NCBI GenBank assembly: GCA_918797485.1
Contig: CAKKNE010000004.1
Location: forward strand, 2,790,001-2,854,000
DNA length: 64,000 nucleotides
Direction: 5' to 3'
DNA from: Pelagomonas calceolata
Lineage: Eukaryota > Sar > Pelagophyceae > Pelagomonadales > Pelagomonadaceae
Below, one piece after another: positions 29,383 to 37,272 of this stretch (position 1 is its first letter; every line of letters begins with the position of its first letter). The notes below the pieces were generated by a model. The model was given only the letters and a program-made list of their open reading frames with translations, was not told the origin of the DNA and searched no databases. The position numbers and the translations under genes are program-made.

Positions 29383-29757
29383 GATGCTGCAGCAGTGCTC
29401 CTTGTGTTGTGCTCACGCGCGCGCGACGAGTGGTGGTCGTTCGCTCGTCGACGTGCGATCAAGACGCGACGATCGGTGTGTAGTTTGCTGCTGCGCGAGC
29501 ACGGCTGCGCCGCGTGGGAGGACAGGCTCTCACTGTCGCCGCCAAGCAGCAGTGCAGCGCTCTCGAGCACAGCTGCAAAGTTGTACCGAGCTAGGCAGGC
29601 GTTTCGCTCTCTGAACGCAGTTCTGAGACACGAGAGCGATCGAAGGTCAGGCAACCGCGCACGACTCGCGGTGAAACGCTCTGAGAGCTCCACTGTCAAG
29701 CACTCGGCCAGGCGCACGCAGCGCGGAGCCAACCAGGCAAACCGACTGCGACACACG
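29383..29757. other. divergent intergenic region, 375 bp
   Basis: Between the ankyrin-TPR gene (leftward) and the J-protein gene (rightward). No palindrome copy, RNA gene or repeat found. Open frames in this stretch lack start codons and family features. Confidence 0.5.
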
Positions 29758-30384
29758 ATGCGTCTCATCGTCATCGCGACGGGCGCACTCGCCTGGCGGC
29801 CGTCACACCGCACGGCGAGACGAGCCGCGCCCGTCGACCACGCGAGCGACGAGGAGGCCTGGTGGCGGGACATGAATATGCAAGGAGACGCACACGTGGC
29901 GCCGCCGCCCGCGCCGCCACAGACACGAAAGGCGCGCCGCCTCGACGCCGGCGATAGTGTAGAGGCCGCGTTTCCCAAATTTGGCCCCGGCGGCGGCGAC
30001 ACGACGTGGTCGCCCGACGTCTGGGAGTTCACGCCGGAGGCGGACCGCGCGCGGGCCGGCGCCGGCGCGAGCGCCGCGCGCGTGCCCCACGAGCAGTTTC
30101 GTGAAGAGGCGCCATCCGCACCGGACGCCGCGCCGCCACTACCGCCCCGGAAACGCAAGACCCCGCGCACGCTCTACGACGACCTCGGCTGCGCGCGGGA
30201 CGCGTCGCCCTCGGCGCTCCGCGCCGCGTGGGCGCGCCTCTGCCGGCGCCACCATCCGGACTCCGGCCGGGACGCGTCGCCGGAGATGTTCGCGCGCGTC
30301 ATGGCCGCCTGGGCGCGGCTCGGGTCGCCGGAGGCGCGCGCGACGTACGATGCGGAGCTGCTGCGCGAGGAGCGGCTTTCCTGA
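29758..30384 (+). CDS. J-domain (DnaJ-like) protein, possibly plastid-targeted
   Basis: 208 residues. A leader (MRLIVIATGALAWRPSHRTARR) with a short hydrophobic core and basic region suggests an organelle or complex-plastid presequence. The J-domain is at the C-terminus (about 140-205: TLYDDLGCARDASPSALRAAW), with the HPD triad in CRRHHPDSG that stimulates Hsp70 ATPase, and YDAELLREE at the end. The middle part is Pro/Ala-rich and variable. It is a candidate Hsp70 co-chaperone; the partner is unknown. The frame is open far upstream, but the ATG at 29758 starts the recognisable protein. Confidence 0.75.
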   Translation: MRLIVIATGALAWRPSHRTARRAAPVDHASDEEAWWRDMNMQGDAHVAPPPAPPQTRKARRLDAGDSVEAAFPKFGPGGGDTTWSPDVWEFTPEADRARAGAGASAARVPHEQFREEAPSAPDAAPPLPPRKRKTPRTLYDDLGCARDASPSALRAAWARLCRRHHPDSGRDASPEMFARVMAAWARLGSPEARATYDAELLREERLS

Positions 30385-30460
30385 GCCTTTGTTTTTTGTT
30401 TGTTAATATGCTTGTATTATACTGTCGCTCCTTCCTTGGTCTCTTGCTAGTTCTCATGTT

Positions 30461-30496
30461 CCGGTGCTAGGACTAGTTTAGACTAGTGGGCGGAGC
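30461..30496 (+). repeat. CTAG-rich interspersed repeat fragment, copy A
   Basis: Reads CCGGTGCTAGGACTAG, then an internal 10-base duplication, then TGGGCGGAGCCCC. The reverse complement of 38036-38075 gives the same sequence without the internal duplication. Lies 76 bp 3' of the J-protein gene. Confidence 0.6.
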
Positions 30497-30663
30497 CCCC
30501 TGCCTAGAAGCCCCTGCCCAGGGCTGAGGGGTGACACCGCGTGTCTCCCCGCGTCCGCGTCATAACCAAAGCAGCTGCTGCCTGATCTTCTTCGTCGTCC
30601 CGCTACCAATGTCGCTGAATCCCACGGCTCGTACGCACGAGCTAAAAACCGCGGGAGCCTTGG

Positions 30664-30686
30664 GCTAGCGGTGTAAGGACACTAGA
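30664..30686 (+). promoter_or_regulatory. promoter palindrome, copy 6
   Basis: GCTAGCG, spacer GTGTAAGGA, CACTAGA (last base differs). 146 bp upstream of the ispD start. Confidence 0.55.
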
Positions 30687-30832
30687 CCTACAAGGCCTTA
30701 GATCGCGGCGTCGCATCTCTGCGTGCTAGCTCTCTGTAGCTGCAGCGCCGCTCGTTGCACCTCTACGCCAATCGCCGCGTCGCTGCTGCACCTCAGTTGG
30801 AGCAACCGCTGCACTATACTCCTTGCACAGTC

Positions 30833-31654
30833 ATGATGCGTGCCCTACTACTCTGCGCAGCGCTCACGCATGCGCTGGTGCCCACGCTGCCGACGCCGCA
30901 GCGAACGCGCCCGGGCGCAGCACTCACGATGATGGCGGAGAACAAAAAAGATGTTGCGGTCGTCATTTTGGCGGGCGGCACCGGCAGCCGCATGAAGGCG
31001 GACCGGCCGAAGCAGTTCTTACCTTTAAGAGGGAAGATGATCATCAAATATTCTTTAGATTTGTTTTTGAACGACATCGAGGGCATCTGCAAGGTCGTCG
31101 TCGTGCTCGCGGAGCAGTACCGGCAAGATTTCAAGGAGTACGCCGATCGCGTGACCTTCGCGGACCCGGGTGCCGAGCGGCAGGACTCCGTGAAGAGCGG
31201 TTTAGATTCTTGCCCCGACGATGCTGCATTAGTGGCAATTCACGACGCCGCGCGACCGCTCGTCACGCCGGATGAGATTTATAGTGTGTTCGGCGACGCG
31301 CGGGAGCACGGCGCCGCCGTATTGGGCGTCCCGGTAAAGGCGACGGTCAAGGAAAGTGGCGACGGCAAATTTGTGTTGAGGACGGTCGACCGGTCGCGGC
31401 TCTGGGAGGTCCACACCCCGCAGGTCATCGAGCCCGCTTTACTGAAAAGGGGCTTCGCGAAGGTCGACTCGGAAAAGCTCGAGATCACGGACGACGTCAG
31501 CGTCGTGGAGCAGCTCGGCGCCCCCGTGCGGCTGACGCTCGGCGAGTACACGAACCTGAAGGTGACGACGCCCGACGACATGGTCGTTGCCGGGCAGATC
31601 TTGGACCAAAGAAGCGGGAAGCGGGGCTGGCGGAAGCTGCTGTTCTGGAAGTAG
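30833..31654 (+). CDS. ispD: 2-C-methyl-D-erythritol 4-phosphate cytidylyltransferase
   Basis: 273 residues, about 40 longer than bacterial IspD because of a leader (MMRALLLCAALTHALVP) fit for plastid import. The enzyme joins CTP and MEP to give CDP-ME in the plastid isoprenoid (MEP) pathway. Signatures: nucleotide-binding loop LAGGTGSRM (about 45-53), KQFLPLRGKMIIKY, ERQDSVKSGL, HDAARPLVT, PVKATVKE, WEVHTPQVI and the C-terminal ITDDVSVVEQLG block, all in the expected order. An ATG at 30836 is an equally good start. Ends 27 bp from the convergent ITPase gene. Confidence 0.93.
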   Translation: MMRALLLCAALTHALVPTLPTPQRTRPGAALTMMAENKKDVAVVILAGGTGSRMKADRPKQFLPLRGKMIIKYSLDLFLNDIEGICKVVVVLAEQYRQDFKEYADRVTFADPGAERQDSVKSGLDSCPDDAALVAIHDAARPLVTPDEIYSVFGDAREHGAAVLGVPVKATVKESGDGKFVLRTVDRSRLWEVHTPQVIEPALLKRGFAKVDSEKLEITDDVSVVEQLGAPVRLTLGEYTNLKVTTPDDMVVAGQILDQRSGKRGWRKLLFWK

Positions 31655-31681
31655 ATCACTCCAAATAACATATTAACAGTC

Positions 31682-32500
31682 CTAAGTCTCCCGGTAGTGC
31701 ACGCGATCCTCGAGGAATACCGGATCGGTCGCGTACTCCAGACACAAGTCCACCAGTAGATCCCTATCTCCTTTCAAATGCTGCGCAAGCAACGCCAGCG
31801 CCCGCGAGCGATGGGAAATGGCGTTCTTCGCCTCGCCGCTCATCTCCGCGAACGTCTCCGCCGAACCTTCCGGCTGGAAGACGGCGTCCCAACCGAAGCC
31901 CGAGCCACCCCTTGGAGATACAATGGTACCATTGCACACGCCCGAAAAAACAAGAGGCACGGCGCCCGGGCCCGGCGAGAAGGCGATGCACGACTGCGCG
32001 AAGGCCGACTTGTCGTCGTAGTCCGTCAACAACCGGTGGAGCTCGACCTTCGACTGCTGGAACCACTTGATGTAGGGTCCCGGCATGCCGCCGATGGCGT
32101 TCAAACACAACGACGTGTCATCCACGATCGCCGGGCCGCCGCAGGCCTCCGCGGCCAAGCGTGCCTTCGCGGCCGCGATTTTCTCGGGTTGCGATTCCTG
32201 CAATTCATCTAAATCAATATCAATCATTTCTAAGGGTAAAGGCAGGCCGTTCATGCCCAGAATTTCTTCCACTTCTCGGAGTTTCATGGCGTTGCCGGTG
32301 ACGAATTTGATGATGACGCACTCGTCGTGGTCGTCTTCGCTTGTGGCGCGCGCCGGCCGCCGCCGTCGTGGCAGCGTCGCTGCGGCTGCGTGCGTGCGCG
32401 GTGACACCAGCGCGTGTCCCGCGCGCGGCTGCAATAGCACCGCGAAGGCCGCCACAGCACCCAGCCACAGCTGCGTGAAAGTAAGCTTGCGGGACCGCAT
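31682..32500 (-). CDS. inosine triphosphate pyrophosphatase (HAM1/ITPA family)
   Basis: 272 residues from ATG 32500; an in-frame GTG at 32566 lies upstream. A signal-like leader (LWLGAVAAFAVLLQPRAGHA) with a following basic region suggests plastid targeting; the enzyme core starts near residue 60. Core motifs: FVTGNAMKLREVEEIL (the usual T-x-N-x-x-K), AIVDDTSLCLNAIGGMPGPY, SGFGWDAVFQPEG, FAEMSGEAKNAISHRSRAL. The enzyme hydrolyses ITP, XTP and dITP to monophosphates, cleansing the nucleotide pool. A plastid location is inferred. The start faces a divergent gene, with the palindrome between. Confidence 0.85.
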   Translation of the reverse strand: MRSRKLTFTQLWLGAVAAFAVLLQPRAGHALVSPRTHAAAATLPRRRRPARATSEDDHDECVIIKFVTGNAMKLREVEEILGMNGLPLPLEMIDIDLDELQESQPEKIAAAKARLAAEACGGPAIVDDTSLCLNAIGGMPGPYIKWFQQSKVELHRLLTDYDDKSAFAQSCIAFSPGPGAVPLVFSGVCNGTIVSPRGGSGFGWDAVFQPEGSAETFAEMSGEAKNAISHRSRALALLAQHLKGDRDLLVDLCLEYATDPVFLEDRVHYRET

Positions 32501-32607
32501 CGCTCTAGAACCCACGCGGGGGAGTGGGAGGACGAAATCCAAGCAAGTTTTAGGCAACGAAGCCACAGCTAGGCCAAAACAAGGAAGTTGGTTGCCCGTC
32601 GATCGGT

Positions 32608-32630
32608 GCTAGCGTCAGTAAGCCACTAGC
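32608..32630 (+). promoter_or_regulatory. promoter palindrome, copy 7
   Basis: GCTAGCG, TCAGTAAGC, CACTAGC (23 bases). Between the divergent ITPase (ATG 32500) and the gene at 32697, 66 bp from the latter. Confidence 0.6.
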
Positions 32631-32696
32631 AAACAAGCTTCGAGGCTGCCGCACGCCACCAAAACGGCCCCGGGCTGCCGAACCGCACTCGCACGG

Positions 32697-34040
32697 ATGC
32701 GATTCATACCACCACTCGTCGTCGCGGCGCTCGTGGCCGCCGCACAACCTGTGGACGAAGCTAAACTAGCCTCGGCCCGGGCGGCGCACGCGGACACGCA
32801 GACATTAAACGACGCCATTGATGCGTTGGAGACGCGGCAGCGGGCGCGCGCCCACGAGCGCCGGCGGCTGGAACAGCGTAAAAACGAGGGCGCGGCCCAC
32901 GCGGCCGCGATCTCGAACAAGACCGAGGCGTTGTGGGCCGAGCTCACGAAGACGAAGGACCTCGGCGACGGCCGGGGCCCCTGCGACCTCGCGAGCGCGG
33001 GCCCCGACGCGCTGACCTGGGCGCGCGACGCGTTAAAAGACGCTGCGGCCGCGTCGAAGCGCTTGCAAGGCGACCGCAAGGCCTACCTCGAGGCGGCCCA
33101 GGCGGATTTGGAGCTCCTGAATAGGACGGTCTACCCGTCGTTACGGGCGGAGCGCGACGCCATCGACCTCAACTTAAACGACGCGCGGGCGCGGCAAAAG
33201 GTGCTGCGCGAGGACCACGCCAAGTCGAAGACCGCCTGGCTGCGCGACCAGGCCAAGAGCTTTCCCCTGTCGTTGGCGCGGTCGGGCGCGGCGAACTGGA
33301 CGGCGTTCCGAGGGGCGTTCAACGCCTGCGCGCCGATCCTGTACGGGTGCCGGTGCCACGACGACTACGACCTGTTTCTTTATCCGTGTCCTGTTTTTTT
33401 TTGTGCCTTCGTGCTCCCTCGCGTCCTGCGGCCTGCCCCGCGGCGTACTTGGACGGCCTCTTGCCGAGCGGCCTCGCGATCGACCTCACGAGGGAACGCC
33501 TACGGCTGTGCCCGAGGGCTAGGCCGCTGGCCGCGCCCACGATCGAGCCTCCGCGAGCCCGCGGTCGCGGCGGCCACCCTTACGCCATCGACGAGAATCG
33601 CACGCAGGTGCCGCGCCGCGCACATGGAGGAGCCGAGCTGGCTCTGGCGCCTCGGCCCCGCGGACGCGCGGGCGCGGTTTGCCGCGTGGGAGGCCGACGC
33701 GCGGAACCGAAGCAAGGCCCTGGCGATCTCCCTCGCGAACGCGTACTTCGACGTCAAGCTCTGGTGGATCGACCAGGTCGACGAGCACTGCGACTGGCGC
33801 GCGCCGGGCCACGAGAACTGCAAAAGGGCCGCGTTCGCGATCCGGAACTTTCTGGAGTTGTGGCCGTGCCTCTGGAAGACGTCGCTGTTTGTGTGGGTGG
33901 TGAAGCGCGCGTGGCGGGCGCGGGCGTGGCGCTGGCGGGACGCGTTTTGTGTGTTGGTGTTGCTGGCGCTGGCGCTCGGGCCAGGGCCGTGGGGGGACCG
34001 GAAGGGGATGCGGCGGATTGGGGTGGGGGTGTATGTTTGA
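32697..34040 (+). CDS. coiled-coil single-pass membrane protein; one intron proposed
   Basis: A signal peptide (MRFIPPLVVAALVAAAQP) is followed by an Ala/Arg/Glu-rich coiled coil (about 20-190), a Cys segment (CAPILYGCRCHDDYD) and, after a break, a conserved-looking domain (HMEEPSWLWRLGP, CDWRAPGHENC) ending in a membrane-proximal Trp-rich stretch and hydrophobic segment. The frame runs open for 447 residues, but 33374-33607 looks non-coding (T9 run, composition change). Removing it from GTTTCT to GCACGCAG joins the flanks in phase (369 residues, YDLCRAAHMEE). A two-intron version with a 39-nt exon (33469-33507) is also in phase. No family recognised. Confidence 0.6.
   Translation: MRFIPPLVVAALVAAAQPVDEAKLASARAAHADTQTLNDAIDALETRQRARAHERRRLEQRKNEGAAHAAAISNKTEALWAELTKTKDLGDGRGPCDLASAGPDALTWARDALKDAAAASKRLQGDRKAYLEAAQADLELLNRTVYPSLRAERDAIDLNLNDARARQKVLREDHAKSKTAWLRDQAKSFPLSLARSGAANWTAFRGAFNACAPILYGCRCHDDYDLFLYPCPVFFCAFVLPRVLRPAPRRTWTASCRAASRSTSRGNAYGCARGLGRWPRPRSSLREPAVAAATLTPSTRIARRCRAAHMEEPSWLWRLGPADARARFAAWEADARNRSKALAISLANAYFDVKLWWIDQVDEHCDWRAPGHENCKRAAFAIRNFLELWPCLWKTSLFVWVVKRAWRARAWRWRDAFCVLVLLALALGPGPWGDRKGMRRIGVGVYV
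33374..33607 (+). other. proposed intron (234 nt, or two of about 95 and 100 nt)
   Basis: GT at 33374 (GTTTCTTTATCC), AG at 33607 (GCACGCAG), with a pyrimidine-rich stretch including T9 in between. Phase is preserved. A micro-exon at 33469-33507 would give two introns of 95 and 100 nt, close to the better-supported 104-nt intron at 45397-45500. Confidence 0.4.
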
Positions 34041-34055
34041 ATGTTACAATTAACT

Positions 34056-34829
34056 TTAGTCACACTCGTGCGGGAACAAAAAGTCGAGGCCGTCAAACGG
34101 GGCCATGAGCTCAAGAACCCACACGTGGGGAGTCTGCCACTCGCTGAGCTCACTTCTGAAATTTTCTGCTGCATCACTCATTGAACATATCCTTTCTTGT
34201 AATTCCCCAAGGAAATAGCACAGCTTGTTAAACTCATCCATCCACCTCGACCATTTAAGCTTCACGGCGCGGCTTGGCGAGTTTTTGTGATCGTCCCGGT
34301 GGCGGCAACTGACTAAATCTAATCGCAGATCGGGGTACATCTTCCTGAAAATGCGCCCAAAATCTTTGCACACCGACCACCACGCTTGATAGCTATCTAT
34401 ATCTTCGAGAAGCTTTCTCACACGAACGTCCCCGTCACGTATCAAATCCAGGGCAAAAGACAGATGCTCATCACTGTTCTCATTGTCTTCATCATCGTCG
34501 GTCGATTCAAGCAAATCGAACACTCCCCGTTGCATCTCCCTCACGTTTTCGAGGAAGCGCTGGGCGATGCCGTCTTGTTTCAAGACGAGGAAGCTGAGCA
34601 CGTTTTGTAGCATGTCCTCCGGCAGCCGCGAGAGCGCTCCCGCGGTCGCGATATTCTCCGCCAGACCGAGGGCCTCGGCCTTCTTGCGCTCGAACTCGTC
34701 CGCGTCGATTTCCCCGTCGTCGAGCAAGCGCTGCAGATTCCGCAGCGCGTCCGCGTCGAAGGGGTCAGGGCCCACCTCAGGGGAAGTGCTGGGCGTGTCC
34801 GCGGCCTGCGGCGGCCCCGCGTCGGCCAT
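34056..34829 (-). CDS. acidic SHOCT-like / F-box-like protein
   Basis: 257 residues. The start resembles a SHOCT-type short helical motif (LQRLLDDGEIDADEFERKK, about 31-49), followed by an F-box-like stretch (LSRLPEDMLQNVLSFLVL, about 65-82). The rest is acidic and helical, with DWDxx-free content and a C-terminal region rich in Trp and Cys (AWWSVCKDFGRIF, ELQERICSM, WVLELMAPFDGLDF). No full-length family recognised. The F-box call would suggest a ubiquitin-ligase adaptor but is weak. Its 3' end lies 15 bp from the convergent gene and its promoter abuts the inverted-repeat arm at 34854. Confidence 0.55.
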   Translation of the reverse strand: MADAGPPQAADTPSTSPEVGPDPFDADALRNLQRLLDDGEIDADEFERKKAEALGLAENIATAGALSRLPEDMLQNVLSFLVLKQDGIAQRFLENVREMQRGVFDLLESTDDDEDNENSDEHLSFALDLIRDGDVRVRKLLEDIDSYQAWWSVCKDFGRIFRKMYPDLRLDLVSCRHRDDHKNSPSRAVKLKWSRWMDEFNKLCYFLGELQERICSMSDAAENFRSELSEWQTPHVWVLELMAPFDGLDFLFPHECD

Positions 34830-34853
34830 TTAGCAGCTCTGGAGAGCACCTTA

Positions 34854-35420
34854 GATTCAAATCCTGAACTTTGGACCGTGCCGCTCGCAGGCCGTCCCGC
34901 TGCTGTCAGAGGGCCGTCGCGGTCGTCTCGTCTCGAGCAAAAAGCCCGCGGCCGGTTCTCTGCCGGTGGGTTGCAGTGGCGGCCTCGAGCGCGCCACTTG
35001 CCTGGCTCTCGGGCTTTGCTGACGATTGCTTCTTATCGCATGCGACCGAGGGCTCCGCAGCTCTCGGCCGATAGCTGAGACGTGAGCTCCCTTTCGAATC
35101 CCTGTAGCGATTTTATCCGTCGCTATGGATGTCCCATAAAAAGGACAGTTGCACCCAATGGATAAGCATCTACAGATGCGCTACAAGGCGCGAGACTACG
35201 GATCTCGAGATTCAGGGTTAAGCTTATTTTTTTTTGCCCGCTGTGCGACGCGTTCCGTTGAGGAAAGTGGATTCCCGGAGTTTGGCGCCACATGCGTACC
35301 CTCGTACCGTACGAGCGCCGCGCGAGACCCGCGAAGTACCACGACGTCCGCGCCAGGTCGCCGAGGGGCCACGAGGTACATCCTTGGGGTCGCGTCGACG
35401 GCGTGCTGCGGGCTAGCTAG
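34854..35420 (+). repeat. long inverted repeat, left arm
   Basis: About 570 bp matching the reverse complement of 37273-37868 with few differences; the outer edge begins GATTCAAATCCTGAAC in both. The core 35078-35275 is identical by eye. It carries the permuted tRNA-like gene at 35093-35219. The flanking gene pair between the arms is unrelated to the repeat. Confidence 0.85.
35093..35219 (+). tRNA. circularly permuted tRNA-Arg(ACG) gene, copy 1
   Basis: The 3' half precedes the 5' half. Upstream: T-loop TTCGAAT (35093-35099), T-stem strand CCCTG (35100-35104), acceptor strand TAGCGAT (35105-35111). After 7 bases: acceptor strand GTCGCTA (35119-35125, 7 pairs incl. one G-U), U8 G9, D-loop CCCAATGGATAAG (35154-35166, with G18 G19 A20), anticodon arm CGAGA-CTACGGA-TCTCG (35191-35207, anticodon ACG), variable AGATT, T-stem CAGGG (35213-35217) then TT. 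A T9 run at 35227-35235 fits a Pol III terminator. The D-arm needs removal of about 25 and 19 extra bases, perhaps introns (GATG/CATC pairing at 35128-35131 and 35167-35170); this part is uncertain. Confidence 0.7.
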
Positions 35421-35645
35421 TCCTCAGCCGTCCGACGACCGGCGCCATTCGTCGATCGCGCGGTTTTTTTATGGGACTAGTCCTCCGCAATTTTGCGTCC
35501 CGGCCAGGCTTCCGACCGCCGGCTAGCTAGTCCTCAGCAGTGAAATATTAAATGCGTTTTTAACGTGCGGGTTTTCAACGGACTAGCCCTTTTGCGTCCC
35601 AGCCGGGCCTCCGACGGCGGGCTAGCTAGTCCTCAGCAGTGAAAC
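35404..35645. repeat. CTAG-rich tandem repeats
   Basis: GGCTAGCTAGTCCTCAGC occurs at about 35410, 35521 and 35619. Two fuller units share GGACTAGYCC, TTTTGCGTCCC and TTCCGAC/CTCCGAC before it (about 35474-35547 and 35579-35645), with a spacing of about 100 bp. At the inner edge of the left inverted-repeat arm. Confidence 0.7.
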
Positions 35646-35662
35646 GTGAAAACCTAAACTTA

Positions 35663-36505
35663 CTAGAGATACCGGACCATGTGCCCGTAGACGTCCTCGG
35701 CGTCGGGGCCGGCCACCGCGCGTATGACGTCGAAGCGCTCGAAGAGGCGCGGCCAAAACGCCCAGCAGGACGAGCTCTCGAGTCGCTTCTTGCTTTCGTA
35801 GAAGCGACGGCGGCAGAGGAGGAACGTGTCCCGCCGCTGGCGCCACTCGCGCAGTAGCCACGGCGGCGGCGGCGGAAGAGGTTCGCCGTTCTCGCGCGCG
35901 GCCCGGACCGCGTTGTAGTAGAGCCGATCCGCGATCGTCCGAGCGACCTCTCGGTCGCCCTCGCGGCGACTCGCGGCCAGCACGTTGACGGCGAGCTCGC
36001 TCATGGCGTGCATGATTTCGCCCTCCTCCTCGGGCGACCGCGGCTCCGTGATGCCGCTCTCGCGCCGCCAGTTGTCGACGCCCGCCCAGAACGCGGCGGA
36101 GCCTGCCTGGCCGCGGGCCAGACGCGGGAGATTGAAGGAGCCCTCCGACTCCGCTTCCGATGCGGAAGACGACGCGGAGGCCAGGTCGGGCAGGCTCGAG
36201 TCCGAGGCGGAGCTCGCCGAGCGCCGGAGCGGCGGCATGCGCGGTGTCAATCTGCGCAGCGCGGCCTCCAGCGACGCGGCCGCCGCCTCCTCGCCATCCG
36301 ATTCCGATTCCGAAGACGACGCAGCGGCGAAGTCAGGCAGGCTCGAGTCCGATTCCGAGTTCTCCGACCGCCGGAGCGGCGGCATGGGCGGCATTCCCGC
36401 AGGCGGCGCCGGACCGCCACCGCCCGCTGGCGCCAAGGGCACGTCGTCATCAGCAGTCAAGTCAATTGTCGCGGCGTGCTCCGTCCGTGCTTCGTTCTGC
36501 TCCAT
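35663..36505 (-). CDS. acidic low-complexity protein between inverted-repeat arms
   Basis: 280 residues. The start has a SUMO-interacting-like motif (TIDLTADDD, about 13-21). Residues 40-130 hold two copies of a repeat (MPPLRRS, SDSSLPD, Ser/Glu stretch) that is also visible as direct DNA repeats at about 36170-36245 and 36330-36395. A helical C-terminal region (AVNVLAASRREGDREVARTI, then PPPPPWLLREWRQRRDTFL and FERFDVIRAVAG) looks folded but matches no family known to me. It may be a host gene caught between the arms or cargo of the element. Not a transposase. Confidence 0.55.
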   Translation of the reverse strand: MEQNEARTEHAATIDLTADDDVPLAPAGGGGPAPPAGMPPMPPLRRSENSESDSSLPDFAAASSSESESDGEEAAAASLEAALRRLTPRMPPLRRSASSASDSSLPDLASASSSASEAESEGSFNLPRLARGQAGSAAFWAGVDNWRRESGITEPRSPEEEGEIMHAMSELAVNVLAASRREGDREVARTIADRLYYNAVRAARENGEPLPPPPPWLLREWRQRRDTFLLCRRRFYESKKRLESSSCWAFWPRLFERFDVIRAVAGPDAEDVYGHMVRYL

Positions 36506-36947
36506 TACCGCGAATCGTCACGCGCGGCGTCCGTCCTCTGCTGTCGCGTCGTCGCCCACCGCTCGTTCGTCCCGCGCAGCAGCTCAAGGAGTTCGGCTGC
36601 CTTTGTGGTGGGTGTGGCAGCGCTGACACACGCGACGCAGGGCACCGAGTGCCTCTCACAGCTCGCGATAGAGGTCAACCAGGTGCAAAAATCGAGTTGT
36701 ACGCAGCCGTGCTGTCGTTTACGCTGCACCAGGCCGCCACTGCGGGAGAGCAAGCGGCAGCAGCAGAGTGCCAGGGCTACGCGCGGTCTAGCGGGGTGCA
36801 ACTTTAGCGCGTTGCAAAGCCCTCTCAAGCACGCACTACCGTGGCACAATAACGCCACGCGTCCGGCTCGTTCACCAGCAGAGCTGCAGCAGAGACAGCA
36901 GAGATTCACACAAGAGCAGCACGCCGTCGACGCGCCATACGAGAACA
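36506..36947. other. divergent intergenic region, 442 bp
   Basis: Between the acidic-protein gene and the small membrane-protein gene, inside the inverted repeat. No palindrome copy or RNA gene seen. Confidence 0.5.
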
Positions 36948-37238
36948 ATGTCGCGCGCCGCATTGGCGATGCAGTCGGCGGGCTGGGGCGGCCATGCGCC
37001 GACTCCTAGCGACCTCGACGCCACGGGCGGATTGGTCGCGGTGGCGCTTGCGGCCGCATGGGCGTTACTGATTGGGAAGGTGTTCACGTTGGACGCGTAT
37101 ACGGGCGTGCAGATGTTGTCGTTGTGGTTGGTGAGTGTTGCGTGTATTCTGAGGGGTGTCGGGCGGTTGCAGGAGCGACGGCGCGGGAGTTCTTCTGGAG
37201 CGGCGGCGGCGTCTACTGAGACAAAGAAGACGAAGTGA
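36948..37238 (+). CDS. small two-TM protein
   Basis: 96 residues with two hydrophobic stretches (GLVAVALAAAWALLIGKVF, about 27-46, and GVQMLSLWLVSVACILRGV, about 53-71) joined by a short loop, then a basic, Ser/Thr/Lys-rich tail ending in KKTK. The size and layout suit a small membrane subunit; no family is recognised. It is supported by an ATG, sensible composition and a stop, but by no homology. Confidence 0.45.
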   Translation: MSRAALAMQSAGWGGHAPTPSDLDATGGLVAVALAAAWALLIGKVFTLDAYTGVQMLSLWLVSVACILRGVGRLQERRRGSSSGAAAASTETKKTK

Positions 37239-37272
37239 TGATTGTGATGGTTTGACGGTCGACTTGACCGTG

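Larger units (their letters stand above)
30385..30832. other. intergenic region, 448 bp
   Basis: Between two rightward genes. It contains a repeat at 30461-30496 shared with 38036-38075, and the palindrome at 30664-30686. No RNA gene recognised. Confidence 0.5.

Noticed and set aside
29070-30170. 366-codon minus-strand frame over 29070-30170
   Set aside because: Antisense to the ankyrin and J-protein genes; no features.
34854-34870. GATTCAAATCC as another permuted tRNA fragment
   Set aside because: No complementary acceptor strand or second half found within the arm; it is the outer edge of the inverted repeat.
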